A DNA stretch of 64,000 bases from Gammaproteobacteria bacterium (GCA_036381015.1 DASVDR010000037.1:1-64000); one strand, 5' to 3'. Counted from the first letter of the stretch, positions 55,110-64,000 are shown. The notes: generated from the letters alone by a model not told the origin. A program made the numbers and translations.

Positions 55110-56138
55110 ATGAACCGCAAGGTCACGATTGCCCTGGACGCGATGGGCGGCGACCGCGGTCCGGACACCGTCGTGCCGGCAGCCCTCGCCACGCTCGAGA
55201 AGGACGACTCCGTCAACCTCGTGCTGGTCGGGCTGCCCGAGGTGCTCGAGCGTGCGCGGCGCGAGGGCGGCGAAAACCACGGCGAGCGGCTTCGTTACCG
55301 CGCGGCCACCGAGGTCGTGAAGATGGACGAGCCTCCGGGGGACGCGCTGCGGCGGAAGAAGGACTCGTCGATGCGCGTCGCGCTCGAGCTCGTGAAGGCG
55401 GGCGAGGCGGACGCGTGCGTCAGCGCCGGCAACACCGGCGCGTTGATGGCCACGGCGCGCTACGTGCTGAAGACGCTGCCCGGCATCGATCGGCCGGCGA
55501 TCATCTCCGCGCTCCCCGGCGTCACGGGTCCCACCTACATGCTCGATCTCGGCGCGAACGTGGGCTGCACGGCCGAGCACCTGCTGCAGTTCGCGCTGAT
55601 GGGCTCGGTGATTGCGAGCGACATGCTCGACGTCGAGCGCCCGCGCGTCGGCTTGCTCAACATCGGCCAGGAGGACATCAAGGGCAACGAGGTCGTGCGC
55701 GAGGCCGGGGAGCTGCTCGCGCACAGCGGCCTCAACTACATCGGGTTCGTGGAGGGTGACGGCATCTTTCACGCCGACGTCGACGTCGTCGTGACAGACG
55801 GGTTCGTCGGCAACGTCGCGTTGAAGACGATGGAGGGCGTTGCGCGGCTGATCGGCGAGTTCATGAAGCAGGAGTTCCACCGCAACGGCCTGCGAGTGCT
55901 GCAAGGCGTGGTGGCCAAGTCCGCGCTCGACGCGATAAGTGTGCGGGTGGATCCGCGCCGCTACAACGGTGCGAGCCTCGTCGGTCTGAACGGTGTGGTC
56001 TTGAAGAGCCACGGAAGCGCCGACTCGTTCGCGTTCGAGACCGCCGTGCGCACGGCGATCGTCGAAGCCCGAAAAGGCGTGCCGATCCAGATCGGCAAGC
56101 TCATCGAGGACCAGCCAGCAGAATGTATTCGCGCATAG
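55110..56138 (+). CDS. plsX: Phosphate acyltransferase PlsX
   Basis: This 342-residue enzyme makes acyl-phosphate from acyl-ACP for phospholipid synthesis. The family features [25 protein letters not shown] and [15 protein letters not shown] are present. Its 3' end overlaps fabH by 16 bases, so the two are likely coupled. Confidence 0.96.
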   Translation: MNRKVTIALDAMGGDRGPDTVVPAALATLEKDDSVNLVLVGLPEVLERARREGGENHGERLRYRAATEVVKMDEPPGDALRRKKDSSMRVALELVKAGEADACVSAGNTGALMATARYVLKTLPGIDRPAIISALPGVTGPTYMLDLGANVGCTAEHLLQFALMGSVIASDMLDVERPRVGLLNIGQEDIKGNEVVREAGELLAHSGLNYIGFVEGDGIFHADVDVVVTDGFVGNVALKTMEGVARLIGEFMKQEFHRNGLRVLQGVVAKSALDAISVRVDPRRYNGASLVGLNGVVLKSHGSADSFAFETAVRTAIVEARKGVPIQIGKLIEDQPAECIRA

Positions 56139-57082
56139 CGGCCACCGGGTCGTATCTTCCCGAGCGGGTCCTCACGAACTTCGACCTCGAGCGGATGGTC
56201 GATACGTCGGACGAATGGATCCGCAGCCGAACGGGCATCGAGCGGCGCCACATCGCCGGCGAGAGCGAGACGACGAGCGACCTGGCCTACCGGGCCGCCG
56301 TCGCGGCGATGGAAAGCGCGGGCGTCGACGGCGGGGACATCGATCTCGTCCTCGTCGGCACGACGACTCCGGATCTCATCTTCCCGAACGTCGGCTGCCT
56401 GCTTCAGGAGCGGCTCGGAATTCGCGGCTGCCCCGCTTTCAGCCTCGAGGCCGCCTGCTCCGGCTTCATGTACAGCCTCACGGTCGCCGATCAGATGATC
56501 AAAGGCGGCCAGGCGAAGCGGGCGCTGGTCGTCGGCGCAGAGACGATGTCGCGCATCGTCGATTGGAGCGAGCGCGAGACGTGCGTGCTTTTCGGCGACG
56601 GCGCCGGCGCGGTGATCCTCGAGGCCGCGGAAGCTCCCGGCATCCTTTACACGAGGCTCGGAGCGGACGGCCGGTTTCGCGATCTGCTCTACGCATCGAA
56701 CGGCGTCTCGAAGCAGGGCCGGGACTGCGAGCGCGCCGCGCTGCGGATGAAGGGCAACGAGGTGTTCAAGGTCGCCGTGAAGACCCTCGAGACGATGGTC
56801 GACGAGGTTCTCGACGCCAACCGCCTCGACAAGGGCCAGATCGACTGGCTCATTCCGCACCAGGCCAACATCCGGATCATCAAGGCCACCGCGAAGCGCT
56901 TGCAGCTGCCGATGGAACGCGTCGTGCTGACGGTGGCCGAGCATGGCAACACGTCGGCGGCCTCCGTTCCGCTCGCGCTCGACGCCGCCGTCCGCGACGG
57001 GCGCGTGAAGCGCGGCGACCTGCTGCTGCTCGAGGCTTTCGGCGGCGGCTTCACTTGGGGCGCAGGGCTCGTGCGCTACTGA
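56123..57082 (+). CDS. fabH: 3-oxoacyl-ACP synthase III
   Basis: This 319-residue enzyme starts fatty acid elongation by joining acetyl-CoA to malonyl-ACP. The triad is C112 (AACSGF), H246 (IPHQANIR) and N276 (HGNTSAAS), closely matching E. coli numbering. The genes that normally follow (fabD, fabG, acpP, fabF) are not here; an L,D-transpeptidase follows after 153 bases. Confidence 0.96.
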   Translation: MYSRIAATGSYLPERVLTNFDLERMVDTSDEWIRSRTGIERRHIAGESETTSDLAYRAAVAAMESAGVDGGDIDLVLVGTTTPDLIFPNVGCLLQERLGIRGCPAFSLEAACSGFMYSLTVADQMIKGGQAKRALVVGAETMSRIVDWSERETCVLFGDGAGAVILEAAEAPGILYTRLGADGRFRDLLYASNGVSKQGRDCERAALRMKGNEVFKVAVKTLETMVDEVLDANRLDKGQIDWLIPHQANIRIIKATAKRLQLPMERVVLTVAEHGNTSAASVPLALDAAVRDGRVKRGDLLLLEAFGGGFTWGAGLVRY

Positions 57083-57222
57083 CCCCGAGCGGCCCCGCTC
57101 CATCATGTCGGGAATCGGGTCGAAGCGCATTTCGGCGCCGCGCCGCGAGACAGCCCGATCGTCGTGTCGGCCCGCGTCGCGCCTGGTGAACGCGGTTCGC
57201 TTTTTGCACGCGTCGTGATACG

Positions 57223-57228
57223 TATAAT
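57223..57228 (+). promoter_or_regulatory. Perfect -10 element 7 bases before the L,D-transpeptidase start
   Basis: TATAAT ends 7 bases before ATG 57236, so a transcript from it would be leaderless. No clear -35 at 16-18 bases is seen (CTTTTT at the 17-base position). Bases 57083-57222 hold nothing else I can name. Confidence 0.5.
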
Positions 57229-57235
57229 GGCGGCG

Positions 57236-58336
57236 ATGCGGAAACCGCCCCTTCTCTTGCCGCTGCTGCTCGCGCTCGCCGTATCCGTGGCCGACGCGGC
57301 GGAGTACCTTCTGCCGAAGGGTCACGACGTGATCGGGGAGGTCCGTTACGTCACGGCCCGCTACGAGGACACGTTCGTCGCGCTCGCGAGGCAGTACGAC
57401 CTCGGCTACGAGGAGCTGAAGGACGCGAATCCCGGCGTGGATGCATGGCTGCCGGGAGAGGGCACGCGGATCGTTCTGCCCACGCAGTACGTCCTGCCGC
57501 GCGCACCCCGCGAAGGCATCGTCGTCAATGTCGCCGAGCTCAGGCTTTATTACTATCCGGCCGACGCGCCCGACAAGGTCTTCACGTACCCGATCAGCAT
57601 CGGCCGCCTGGACTGGACGACACCGCTCGGCAAAACGACGGTCGTCGACAAGGCGCGAAACCCGACGTGGTATCCGCCCGAATCGATCCGCGAGGAGCAT
57701 GCGGCGCGAAACGATCCGCTGCCGGCCGTCGTGCCTCCGGGCCCGGACAACCCGCTCGGGAAGCACGCGTTGTACCTCGGAATCCCCGGGTACCTCATTC
57801 ACGGCACGAACCGGCCATCGGGCGTCGGAATGCGCGTCACACACGGTTGCGTGCGGATGTTCCCCGAGGACATCGAGGCGCTGTTCGCGCGCGTGCCGAT
57901 CGGTACGCCGGTCCGGATCGTGAACCAGCCTTACAAGGCCGGCTGGAGCGAGGGCGGCGAGCTCTATTTGGAGGCGCACCCGCCGCTCGCCGAGGAGGTC
58001 GAGGCGGGCCGCTGGACGTTGACCGAGCTCACGCGCGAGTTCGTCGCGGCCACCGAAGAGCGCGCCGCGCGCGTCGATTGGGGCCTGGCCGAGAGCGTCA
58101 TGCGGGACGCGCTCGGCATGCCTTTCGCGGTGTCGCTCGCGGAGCTCGACGGAAGCGGCGCGCTCGCGACGACCGCGTCCGATGACGCGGCCGAGAACGA
58201 GTCGGGCCTCGCGAGCAAGCCGGCGAGCGCGCCGGCGGTCGACGCGGCCGTTCCGGCGGCGGAGGCTGTCCTTCCGGCTGCGGAGGCGGCGCTTCCCGCA
58301 GCGGACCCGGCCCTTCCCGACGCTGCCGGCTACTGA
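57236..58336 (+). CDS. LysM and YkuD L,D-transpeptidase (ErfK/YbiS type)
   Basis: This 366-residue periplasmic enzyme has a signal peptide at about 1-22 (SVADAAEY), a LysM-like region (VTARYEDTFVALARQYDLGYEELKDANPG) and a YkuD domain with catalytic Cys in RVTHGCVRMFPED. The C-terminal tail has about four copies of a 7-residue unit (AVLPAAE and variants) that looks disordered. Enzymes of this type attach Lpp/OprI lipoproteins to peptidoglycan. The convergent Lpp-like gene at 58581 is the natural substrate; the same pair occurs in Pseudomonas (oprI with an erfK gene). ATG 57236 is chosen over 57227, which lies inside the -10. Confidence 0.9.
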   Translation: MRKPPLLLPLLLALAVSVADAAEYLLPKGHDVIGEVRYVTARYEDTFVALARQYDLGYEELKDANPGVDAWLPGEGTRIVLPTQYVLPRAPREGIVVNVAELRLYYYPADAPDKVFTYPISIGRLDWTTPLGKTTVVDKARNPTWYPPESIREEHAARNDPLPAVVPPGPDNPLGKHALYLGIPGYLIHGTNRPSGVGMRVTHGCVRMFPEDIEALFARVPIGTPVRIVNQPYKAGWSEGGELYLEAHPPLAEEVEAGRWTLTELTREFVAATEERAARVDWGLAESVMRDALGMPFAVSLAELDGSGALATTASDDAAENESGLASKPASAPAVDAAVPAAEAVLPAAEAALPAADPALPDAAGY

Positions 58337-58473
58337 TTCGCTTTCTCTACGCGGTGCCGCCGCCCGAACGGCGCCGGCTCGAACCTCCACCTGCGGCCGT
58401 TCGGCCTACGCGCGATCCGACGATGCACCGCACGGGCTCGTTCGGGCGCCGGCTTCGAAGAGCTTTCAGCGAG

Positions 58474-58510
58474 AAAAAAAAGAGCCGCCAAATGGGCCTT
58501 GGCGGCTCTT
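58474..58510 (-). terminator. Rho-independent terminator of the Lpp-like gene
   Basis: On the minus strand, the 12-bp stem between AAGAGCCGCCAA (58480-58491) and TTGGCGGCTCTT (58499-58510), with a 7-base loop, is followed by a run of U (the A-run at 58474-58481). It lies 71 bases past the lipoprotein stop. It could also slow transcription coming from the transpeptidase side. Confidence 0.9.
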
Positions 58511-58580
58511 CTCGAAGACGGGAGGCGGTATCGGGAGTACGTCGCCTTGAAGGCTTTATTCGAGTTGTTCGTTCGCCTGA

Positions 58581-58877
58581 CTACTTGGCCTGCGACTGCT
58601 CGAACATCCTGTCGATGCGCTGGCTGTTCGCGTCGCAGCAGGCCTGTGCGGCTTGAGCGGCCTGAAGCGCCTGATTCGCGGTGCTCTGCGCACCGGAAGC
58701 AGCCTGACGGGCTTCGTTTGCTGCACGCTGCGCTTGGTCGGCGGCGTTTTGAGCAGCTTCAGCCGCGGCACGGACCTCTTCGAGTTGCTCGGCGGTCACC
58801 GAGGCGCAGCCGGTGGCGATTGCCGCTCCGACGATCAGTGCTGCTGCTCGCAGTGCGCCCGTTAACTTCATCGTCAT
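58581..58877 (-). CDS. Lpp/OprI-like outer-membrane lipoprotein
   Basis: This 98-residue protein has a signal peptide with lipobox ATGC (VGAAIATGCAS), then an Ala-rich heptad coiled coil (AAEAAQNAADQAQRAANEARQAA) and a C-terminal Lys (MFEQSQAK). This is the OprI layout: lipid anchor in the outer membrane, trimeric helix, C-terminal Lys linked to diaminopimelate by an L,D-transpeptidase. ATG 58877 has AGGGG 7 bases before it; ATG 58871 is possible. Two adjacent Cys (ACCDAN) near the C-terminus are unusual for the family. Confidence 0.88.
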   Translation of the reverse strand: MTMKLTGALRAAALIVGAAIATGCASVTAEQLEEVRAAAEAAQNAADQAQRAANEARQAASGAQSTANQALQAAQAAQACCDANSQRIDRMFEQSQAK

Positions 58878-58949
58878 TGAGTATCCCCTGGGTTGGTGGT
58901 GGAAAAACACGCGTGATTATTGACTAAAGCGAACGCTACTGCAATTGCG

Positions 58950-58978
58950 GTTATAAGGGCGTCTCCATAAGCAGACAA
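58950..58978 (-). promoter_or_regulatory. Promoter of the Lpp-like gene
   Basis: On the minus strand, TTGTCT (58978-58973), a 17-base spacer and TATAAC (58955-58950) fit a housekeeping promoter. A second pair, TTGCAG (58944-58939), 17 bases, AATAAT (58921-58916), lies downstream. Both are in the least GC-rich stretch of the window, as expected for a very strongly expressed lipoprotein. Confidence 0.65.
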
Positions 58979-59066
58979 TTGACTCAACAGAAGTTTTCAC
59001 CCATCGAAGGGCCGGAGGAGGGGACGTCCGGGGCGTGCCGATGCGCAATTCATCCGCAGGAATTGC

Positions 59067-59246
59067 GTGGAGGTTGCGATCGAAGGGCGGATCGTTACCC
59101 CGCTCACGGAGGCTCGAGTCTTCGAGCTGATCGATCGTCTTGTTCGATGGGGCCGGCGTCGCAGACCGTCATCGAGCGGCTGCATCGACGAGCTGCAGAT
59201 CGTTGTCAGCAGCTGCAATCGTCTCGAGCATCTGCAGGTCGACTGA
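59067..59246 (+). CDS. Possible small protein between the lipoprotein and lexA
   Basis: A 59-residue frame from GTG 59067 reads MEVAIEGRIVTPLTEARVFELIDRL and so on, with a protein-like amino acid balance. It has no strong ribosome site and matches no family I know. The rest of 58979-59354 shows nothing else, so this stretch may simply be noncoding upstream DNA of lexA. Confidence 0.2.
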   Translation: MEVAIEGRIVTPLTEARVFELIDRLVRWGRRRRPSSSGCIDELQIVVSSCNRLEHLQVD

Positions 59247-59354
59247 GCTTCGACCGGCACGCAGCACCTTCCTCCCTTTCCTGCCGGTGGCATCGGCGGC
59301 TGCCGTGCCGCATCGGAGCGTGTCGGGGCGCATGCGGATACGGCCGTTTTCCCC

Positions 59355-59387
59355 TTGACCGCGCCCTCGACCTGTACATATCATCAG
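59355..59387 (+). promoter_or_regulatory. lexA promoter with LexA (SOS) box
   Basis: TTGACC (59355-59360), 18 bases and TATCAT (59379-59384) form the promoter. CTGTACATATCATCAG (59372-59387) matches the CTGT-N8-ACAG operator with one mismatch and covers the -10, so LexA should block its own transcription. A further half-match, CCTATACAG, lies at 59396-59404. Confidence 0.75.
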
Positions 59388-59422
59388 GGTAGGTACCTAT
59401 ACAGGTCAGGGCAGGTCCAGCG

Positions 59423-60034
59423 ATGCGCGAGCTCACCCCACGGCAAAGGCAAATCCTCAACCTGATTCAAAAGGCGATCAGCACTACCGGCATGCCGCCC
59501 ACGCGGGCGGAGATCGCGCGGCGCTTGAAGTTCCGTTCCGTGAATGCCGCCGAGGAGCATCTTCGGGCACTGGAGCGCAAGGGCGCGATAGAGCTGATAC
59601 CCGGCACTTCCCGCGGCATTCGGTTGAAGGATTCGCTTCGGGAGCAGATCGGGTTGCCGCTCGTCGGCCGAGTCGCCGCCGGCGCACCGATCCTCGCGGA
59701 GGAGAACATCGAGGCCCGTTATCAAATCGATCCGGATCTCTTCAAGCTGCAGCCCCATTTCCTGCTGCGCGTCCACGGCATGAGCATGCGCGACGCCGGC
59801 ATTCTCGACGGCGATCTCGTCGCGGTGCATCGCACGCCGGAGATCAGAAACAGGCAGATCGTCGTCGCGCGCCTCGAGAACGAGGTCACGGTCAAGCGTT
59901 ACCGGCACGAAGGTCATCGCGTCTGGCTGCTTCCGGAGAATCCCGAGTTCGAGCCGATCGAGGTGGATCTCCGCGAAGAGTCGCTCACGATCGAAGGCAT
60001 CGTCGTCGGCGTCGTCAGGCATTCGATGGGGTGA
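59423..60034 (+). CDS. lexA: SOS repressor LexA
   Basis: This 203-residue protein has an N-terminal winged helix ([40 protein letters not shown]) and an S24 self-cleaving domain: cleavage site A86-G87 (VAAGAP), Ser121 (HGMSMRD) and Lys158 (VTVKRY). It represses SOS genes until RecA filaments trigger cleavage. It leads the imuA-imuB-dnaE2 operon, whose genes follow with almost no gaps. Confidence 0.96.
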   Translation: MRELTPRQRQILNLIQKAISTTGMPPTRAEIARRLKFRSVNAAEEHLRALERKGAIELIPGTSRGIRLKDSLREQIGLPLVGRVAAGAPILAEENIEARYQIDPDLFKLQPHFLLRVHGMSMRDAGILDGDLVAVHRTPEIRNRQIVVARLENEVTVKRYRHEGHRVWLLPENPEFEPIEVDLREESLTIEGIVVGVVRHSMG

Positions 60035-60036
60035 CG

Positions 60037-60813
60037 ATGGCGGCAAGCCTCGAAGCGCTCACCGGCCCGCACGTCTGGCGCGGCGCAAGCGGCTGCTCGA
60101 GGCGGGCCGTGCTCGCCACCGGCTTCCCCGCGCTCGACGAAACGATCGGCGGCGGCTGGCCTTGGGGCGCGGTCATCGAAATCTTCGTCGCGCGTTACGG
60201 CATCGGCGAGCTTCGTTTACTGATGCCGGCGCTGGCCGCCACGAGCCGTTCCGAGGCGGCGAGCGCGGGGTGGATCGTCTGGATTGCGCCGCCTTTCGTG
60301 CCGTATGCGCCGGCGCTCGCCAGTCACGGCGTCGACGTGGCGCGCGTTCTGCTGGTGCGGCCGCCGCGTCCGGCTGCGCGCACGTCGAATGGTCTCGAGG
60401 GCGCGGCGCGTCCCGGGCCGGCGGCCGGGGAGGAGGCGCTCTGGGCAACCGAGCAGGCGGTGCGCTCGGGCACGAGCGCGGTCGTGCTCGCGTGGGTCGA
60501 CTCGGCGAACGACAAGGCGCTGCGGCGCTTGCAGCTCTCCGCCGAGGAGCGCGACACGGGGCTCGTGCTATTCCGTCCCGAAGCCGCGTGTGCGCAGCGA
60601 TCGCCCGCCGCGCTCAGGCTGAGAGTGTCCGCAGACGCCGCAGGCGTCCGGGTCGAAGTGTTGAAGTGCCGCGGCGGTCGGCCCACGACGCTCATTCTCG
60701 ACCTCTCCTCGTCGGCGTCGAGCGGTTCGTTCTCGCAGCCTGCAGAAGAGGCGGCGCCTTTTTTACCGGGAGTATCGCCGGTCCGTCGGAGTCACCACGA
60801 TAAAGGGCTCTGA
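60037..60813 (+). CDS. imuA: Translesion synthesis-associated protein ImuA
   Basis: This 258-residue RecA/SulA-like protein contains ATGFPALDETIGGGWPWGAVIEIF, a RecA-core-like start with a degenerate Walker region, and VVLAWVDSANDKALRRLQLSAEE. ImuA is the third member of the ImuA-ImuB-DnaE2 mutasome. ATG 60037 lies 2 bases after the lexA stop; GTG 60031, overlapping that stop, is an alternative. Confidence 0.88.
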   Translation: MAASLEALTGPHVWRGASGCSRRAVLATGFPALDETIGGGWPWGAVIEIFVARYGIGELRLLMPALAATSRSEAASAGWIVWIAPPFVPYAPALASHGVDVARVLLVRPPRPAARTSNGLEGAARPGPAAGEEALWATEQAVRSGTSAVVLAWVDSANDKALRRLQLSAEERDTGLVLFRPEAACAQRSPAALRLRVSADAAGVRVEVLKCRGGRPTTLILDLSSSASSGSFSQPAEEAAPFLPGVSPVRRSHHDKGL

Positions 60814-60828
60814 CGTCCGCTTTTGGCC

Positions 60829-62370
60829 ATGGCCCCGTTCGCCAAGCCGATTGCTCTTCCGCCTTTCGGAGAGGCTCGCGCCTCTTCGGTCGATGCGCAT
60901 CCGCCGCTGCGCAAGGTCCAGCTGTGGATCGCGGTGCACTTGCCGGATCTCGCGCTGCGCGCGGCGCAGGCGGCCTCGGCCGATGCGCGGCCGACGATCG
61001 TCGTCGAAGCGCTGCGAGGCCGGCTTCGCGTCGTCGCGCTGAACGAAGCGGCCCGATCGAGAGGGATCGGTCCGGGCCTCGATCTGAGCGCCGCCTTCGG
61101 GTTCTCGGGCGCGCTTCGCGTGCTCGAGCGTTCTCCGCAAGCCGAGCGTGTGCTGCTCGAAGCGTTGGCCGCCGCATGCTGCCGGTTCACTCCGGCGGTC
61201 AGCCTCGAGCCTCCGCAGGCCTTGCTGCTCGAGGTGCTCGCGAGCCTCCGGCTCTTCCGCGGCCTCGAGCGCTTGAAACGGACGCTGGCGTCGGAAATCG
61301 CGCGCCGCGGTCTCGACTTTCGTCTCTCGGCCGCGGTCACGCCGCTCGGCGCGCTGTGGCTCGCGCGATGCGGAGGCGGCGATGCCGTCTCGTCGCAGGA
61401 GCTGGTCGCGCGCCTCGGGCCCCTGCCGTTGCACGTCACCGGCTGGCCGGAGACGGTCCTCGAGCTCCTCGAAAGCTTCGGTATAGGCACCGTCGGCGAG
61501 TGCCTGCGGCTGCCGCGCGGCGGGTTCGCAAGAAGAGTAGGCAAGCGCTATCTCGAGGATCTGGACAAGGCGCTCGGCCGGCATCCGGATTTGCGCACGG
61601 GCTTCGAAGCGCCGCGGAGCCTGAGCTTCAAGATCGAGCTGATCGACGAAAGCACGAGCCTGAGCGTCCTCGTCGATGCCGTGACGCGGATGACTGCGCG
61701 CCTGGCCGATGAGCTTCGCATTCGGCAAGCTCGGGTCGGCAAGATGCGGCTGCGATTCGAGCACAGGCGGCATCCGGCGAGCATTCACGATCTCGATCTC
61801 CTCGAAGCCACCGCCGATCGGTCGAGGCTGCTCGATCTGCTTTGCGACCGGCTCGAGCGCATCGCGCTGCCCGCTCCGGCAACCGCCGTCGTTCTCGAGG
61901 CCGGGCCGCTCGAGCCCGTGCGGCCTTCCACCGGCCCGCTGCTCGGAAGGCCGGGCGGGGCGCACGGCGCCGAGACTCACGTCTCGCGCATGCAGCTCGT
62001 CGAGCGCCTGCGCGCGCGCTTCGGCGCCGATGCCGTTCACGGGATCGCGCCGGCCGCGGATCACCGCCCGGAGCGCGCATGGATCGCGGTCGTCCCCGGT
62101 GCGCCTTGCGGCTCGGCGTCGCCGCCGGTGCCCCATCGGCCGCTGTGGCTCGCTCCCGCTCCGGAGCGTCTCGCTTGCGTCGAAGGCGAGCCGTGCTTTC
62201 GCGGCGCGGCACTGCGGCTGCTCGATGGTCCCGAGCGCATCGAGAGCGGCTGGTGGGATGGAGGGATCGCCAGGGACTATTTCGCCGCCGCCGCTCGAAG
62301 CGGAGAAAGGCTCTGGATTTACCGTGATCGCACCGCCGGCCATTGGTATCTGCACGGAGTATTCGGCTGA
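60829..62370 (+). CDS. imuB: Y-family polymerase-like protein ImuB
   Basis: This 513-residue protein follows the DinB/UmuC fold, but the first catalytic motif reads WIAVHLPDLALRAAQ, without the metal-binding Asp, so it is not expected to polymerise. ImuB acts as the hub that joins DnaE2, ImuA and the beta clamp. The C-terminal part (DYFAAAARSGERLWIYRDRTAGHWYLHGVFG) is the usual ImuB tail. The start is ATG 60829 or TTG 60823. The stop overlaps dnaE2 by one base. Confidence 0.92.
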   Translation: MAPFAKPIALPPFGEARASSVDAHPPLRKVQLWIAVHLPDLALRAAQAASADARPTIVVEALRGRLRVVALNEAARSRGIGPGLDLSAAFGFSGALRVLERSPQAERVLLEALAAACCRFTPAVSLEPPQALLLEVLASLRLFRGLERLKRTLASEIARRGLDFRLSAAVTPLGALWLARCGGGDAVSSQELVARLGPLPLHVTGWPETVLELLESFGIGTVGECLRLPRGGFARRVGKRYLEDLDKALGRHPDLRTGFEAPRSLSFKIELIDESTSLSVLVDAVTRMTARLADELRIRQARVGKMRLRFEHRRHPASIHDLDLLEATADRSRLLDLLCDRLERIALPAPATAVVLEAGPLEPVRPSTGPLLGRPGGAHGAETHVSRMQLVERLRARFGADAVHGIAPAADHRPERAWIAVVPGAPCGSASPPVPHRPLWLAPAPERLACVEGEPCFRGAALRLLDGPERIESGWWDGGIARDYFAAAARSGERLWIYRDRTAGHWYLHGVFG

Positions 62371-64000
62371 TGCGCTACGCGGAGCTCCATGCATTGAGCA
62401 ACTTCACGTTTCTCCGCGGCGCATCGCATCCGGAGGAGCTGGTCGCCGAGGCCGCGCGTCTCGGCTACGCCGCGCTCGCATTGACCGACGAATGCTCGGT
62501 GGCGGGCGTCGTGCGGGCGCTAGCCGCGGCCGAGGAGCACGGGCTGAAGCTCATCGTCGGCAGCGAGCTCGCTTTGCCGGGTGGTATGAAGACGGTCGTG
62601 CTCGCGCCGGATCGGGCATCCTACGGCGCGCTGTCGGCGCTCATCACGTGTGCGCGCCGCGCCGCCGAGAAAGGCGGCTACCGGCTCTGCCGCGAAGACT
62701 TCGTCCGCTATCTCGAGCCGTCCGATTGCCTGATCCTGTGGGTGCCGTCGGCGTCCCCGGACGCCGAAGCGGGCGCGTGGCTGAAGGAGCGCTTCGAAGG
62801 CCGAGTCTGGCTCGCCGTCGAGCTGCACCGCGACGCGGGCGACCGCGAGAAGCTCGCGCGCCTCCGCCACACAGCCGCGGCGCTCGGTTTGCCGATGACG
62901 GCCGCCGGCGACGTTCACATGCACGAGCGCGGCCGGCGCGCGCTTCAGGACACGTTGACCGCGATACGCCTGAAGACGCCGGTCGACCGGCTCGGCTTCG
63001 ATGCGTATCCGAACGGCGAGCGGCACCTGCGGCCGCTCTCCGAGCTCGCGCAGCTTTACCCCGAAGCGTTGCTCGAGGAAACCGTCGAGATCGCCGATCG
63101 CGTGAGCTTCTCGCTGCGCGAGCTGCGCTACGAATATCCGTACGAGCTCGTGCCGGAGAACGAGACGCCGGCGAGTCATCTGCGGGCGTTGACCGAGAAA
63201 GGCATGCGTCGGCGCTGGCCTTCGGGGGCGCCGGAGAAGGTCCGCCGCCTCGTCGAGCACGAGCTCGAGCTGATTCGCGCGCTCGAGTACGAGCCGTATT
63301 TTCTCACCGTGTACGACATCGTCGAGTTCGCACGCAGCCGCGGCATTCTGTGCCAGGGCAGGGGCTCCGCCGCGAACTCCGCCGTCTGCTACTGCTTGGG
63401 GATCACCGAGGTCGATCCTTCCCGCATGGAGATGCTCGTCGAGCGGTTCATCTCGAAGGAGCGCAACGAGCCGCCCGACATCGACGTCGATTTCGAGCAT
63501 GAGCGCCGGGAGGAAGTCATTCAGTACATCTACCGGAAGTATTCGCGCGAGCGCGCCGCGCTCGCCGCTACGGTCATCACCTACCGCGCGCGCAGCGCCG
63601 TGCGCGACGTCGGCAAGGCGCTCGGCTTCGACGACGTGCAGGTGAACACGCTCGCGAAGTCCCTGCATTGGTGGGACGGCCGCCGCATCGATGCCGATCG
63701 CGTGAAGGAAGCCGGCCTCGATCCGGAAAGCCCGCGGCTGCGCATGCTCGGTGCTCTGGTCGCTCAGCTGATCGGCTTCCCGCGCCACCTCTCGCAGCAC
63801 GTCGGCGGCTTCGTGATCTCGCACGGCGCGCTCAATCGGCTCGTGCCGATCGAGAACGCGGCGATGCCGGAGCGCACCGTCATCCAATGGGACAAGGACG
63901 ATCTCGAGGAGCTCGGGCTGCTCAAGATCGACGTGCTCGGCCTCGGCATGCTGACGGCGATCCGGCGCAGCTTCGAGCTGATCGACGCCTTCTACGGAAA
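62370..64000 (+). CDS. dnaE2: Error-prone DNA polymerase DnaE2 (ImuC), 3' end outside window
   Basis: The first 543 residues or so of a C-family polymerase are visible. The PHP domain begins RYAELHALSNFTFLRGASHPEELV. The palm region has GRGSAANSAVCYCLGITEVDP and the metal site PPDIDVDFEHERREEV. DnaE2 carries out mutagenic translesion synthesis with ImuA and ImuB under LexA control. ATG 62370 shares its A with the imuB stop (TGATG). The frame is still open at the window edge. Confidence 0.95.
   Translation, partial: MRYAELHALSNFTFLRGASHPEELVAEAARLGYAALALTDECSVAGVVRALAAAEEHGLKLIVGSELALPGGMKTVVLAPDRASYGALSALITCARRAAEKGGYRLCREDFVRYLEPSDCLILWVPSASPDAEAGAWLKERFEGRVWLAVELHRDAGDREKLARLRHTAAALGLPMTAAGDVHMHERGRRALQDTLTAIRLKTPVDRLGFDAYPNGERHLRPLSELAQLYPEALLEETVEIADRVSFSLRELRYEYPYELVPENETPASHLRALTEKGMRRRWPSGAPEKVRRLVEHELELIRALEYEPYFLTVYDIVEFARSRGILCQGRGSAANSAVCYCLGITEVDPSRMEMLVERFISKERNEPPDIDVDFEHERREEVIQYIYRKYSRERAALAATVITYRARSAVRDVGKALGFDDVQVNTLAKSLHWWDGRRIDADRVKEAGLDPESPRLRMLGALVAQLIGFPRHLSQHVGGFVISHGALNRLVPIENAAMPERTVIQWDKDDLEELGLLKIDVLGLGMLTAIRRSFELIDAFYG

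Overview
The window is about 64 kb of very GC-rich DNA, densely packed with genes, from a gammaproteobacterium. Three things support this: the conserved blocks sdhCDAB-sdhE, rpoE-rseABC-lepA-lepB-rnc-era-recO-acpS and lolCDE-comEC-exbBD-msbA-lpxK-kdsB; the rpmF-plsX-fabH block; and a full outer-membrane and lipid A gene set. The GC level and the lexA-imuA-imuB-dnaE2 cassette suggest a lineage near Xanthomonadales, Nevskiales or Steroidobacterales. That placement is an inference. No rRNA, tRNA, CRISPR array, integrase or insertion sequence was seen.

Region 1 (1-11450) is accessory and the most unusual part. A minus-strand operon runs from 7067 down to 159. It encodes an adenylate-forming acyl ligase, an MFS transporter, an ABC exporter with an N-terminal C39 (double-glycine) peptidase, an acyl carrier protein, a 52-residue precursor peptide with a textbook double-glycine leader, and a rhomboid protease. 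Next to it are two beta-lactamase-fold proteins, in both of which the nucleophile Ser of the SxxK motif is replaced by Cys (GC-x-AK), and an HlyD/CvaA-type adaptor. Together this looks like an acyl-modified, ribosomally made peptide: ligase and ACP load an acyl group, the Cys enzymes may transfer it, and C39-ABC plus HlyD cleave and export the product. Strong hairpins flank the precursor gene. The transfer step is a hypothesis.

Region 2 (11447-16760) holds ygfZ, then an SDHAF4-like factor, sdhCDAB, sdhE and ygfX, so succinate dehydrogenase sits between two predicted maturation factors. A GGTGTCTGACACC palindrome pair lies between sdhA and sdhB and recurs at the 3' end of acpS.

Region 3 (16855-31169) is the envelope-stress sigma factor operon, starting from a SigE-like promoter, followed by translation, secretion and RNA genes (lepA, lepB, rnc, era, recO, acpS; pdxJ is missing). 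Then come an exonuclease, rlmD, a CYTH protein, an L,D-transpeptidase, nagZ, hpt and a methylthioinosine phosphorylase. The last two make a plausible purine and methylthioadenosine salvage pair.

Region 4 (31301-47637) has a PAS/degenerate GGDEF protein, csiV-mfd, lolC-lolE-lolD (lipoprotein release), comEC, exbB-exbD, msbA and lpxK. Region 5 (47681-57082) has osmC, kdsB, a low-molecular-weight phosphatase, divergent rne/rluC, maf and yceD-rpmF-plsX-fabH. Region 6 (57223-58978) pairs an L,D-transpeptidase with a convergent OprI/Lpp-like lipoprotein that ends in Lys. Region 7 (59355-64000) is a LexA-controlled mutasome cassette; dnaE2 runs off the right edge.
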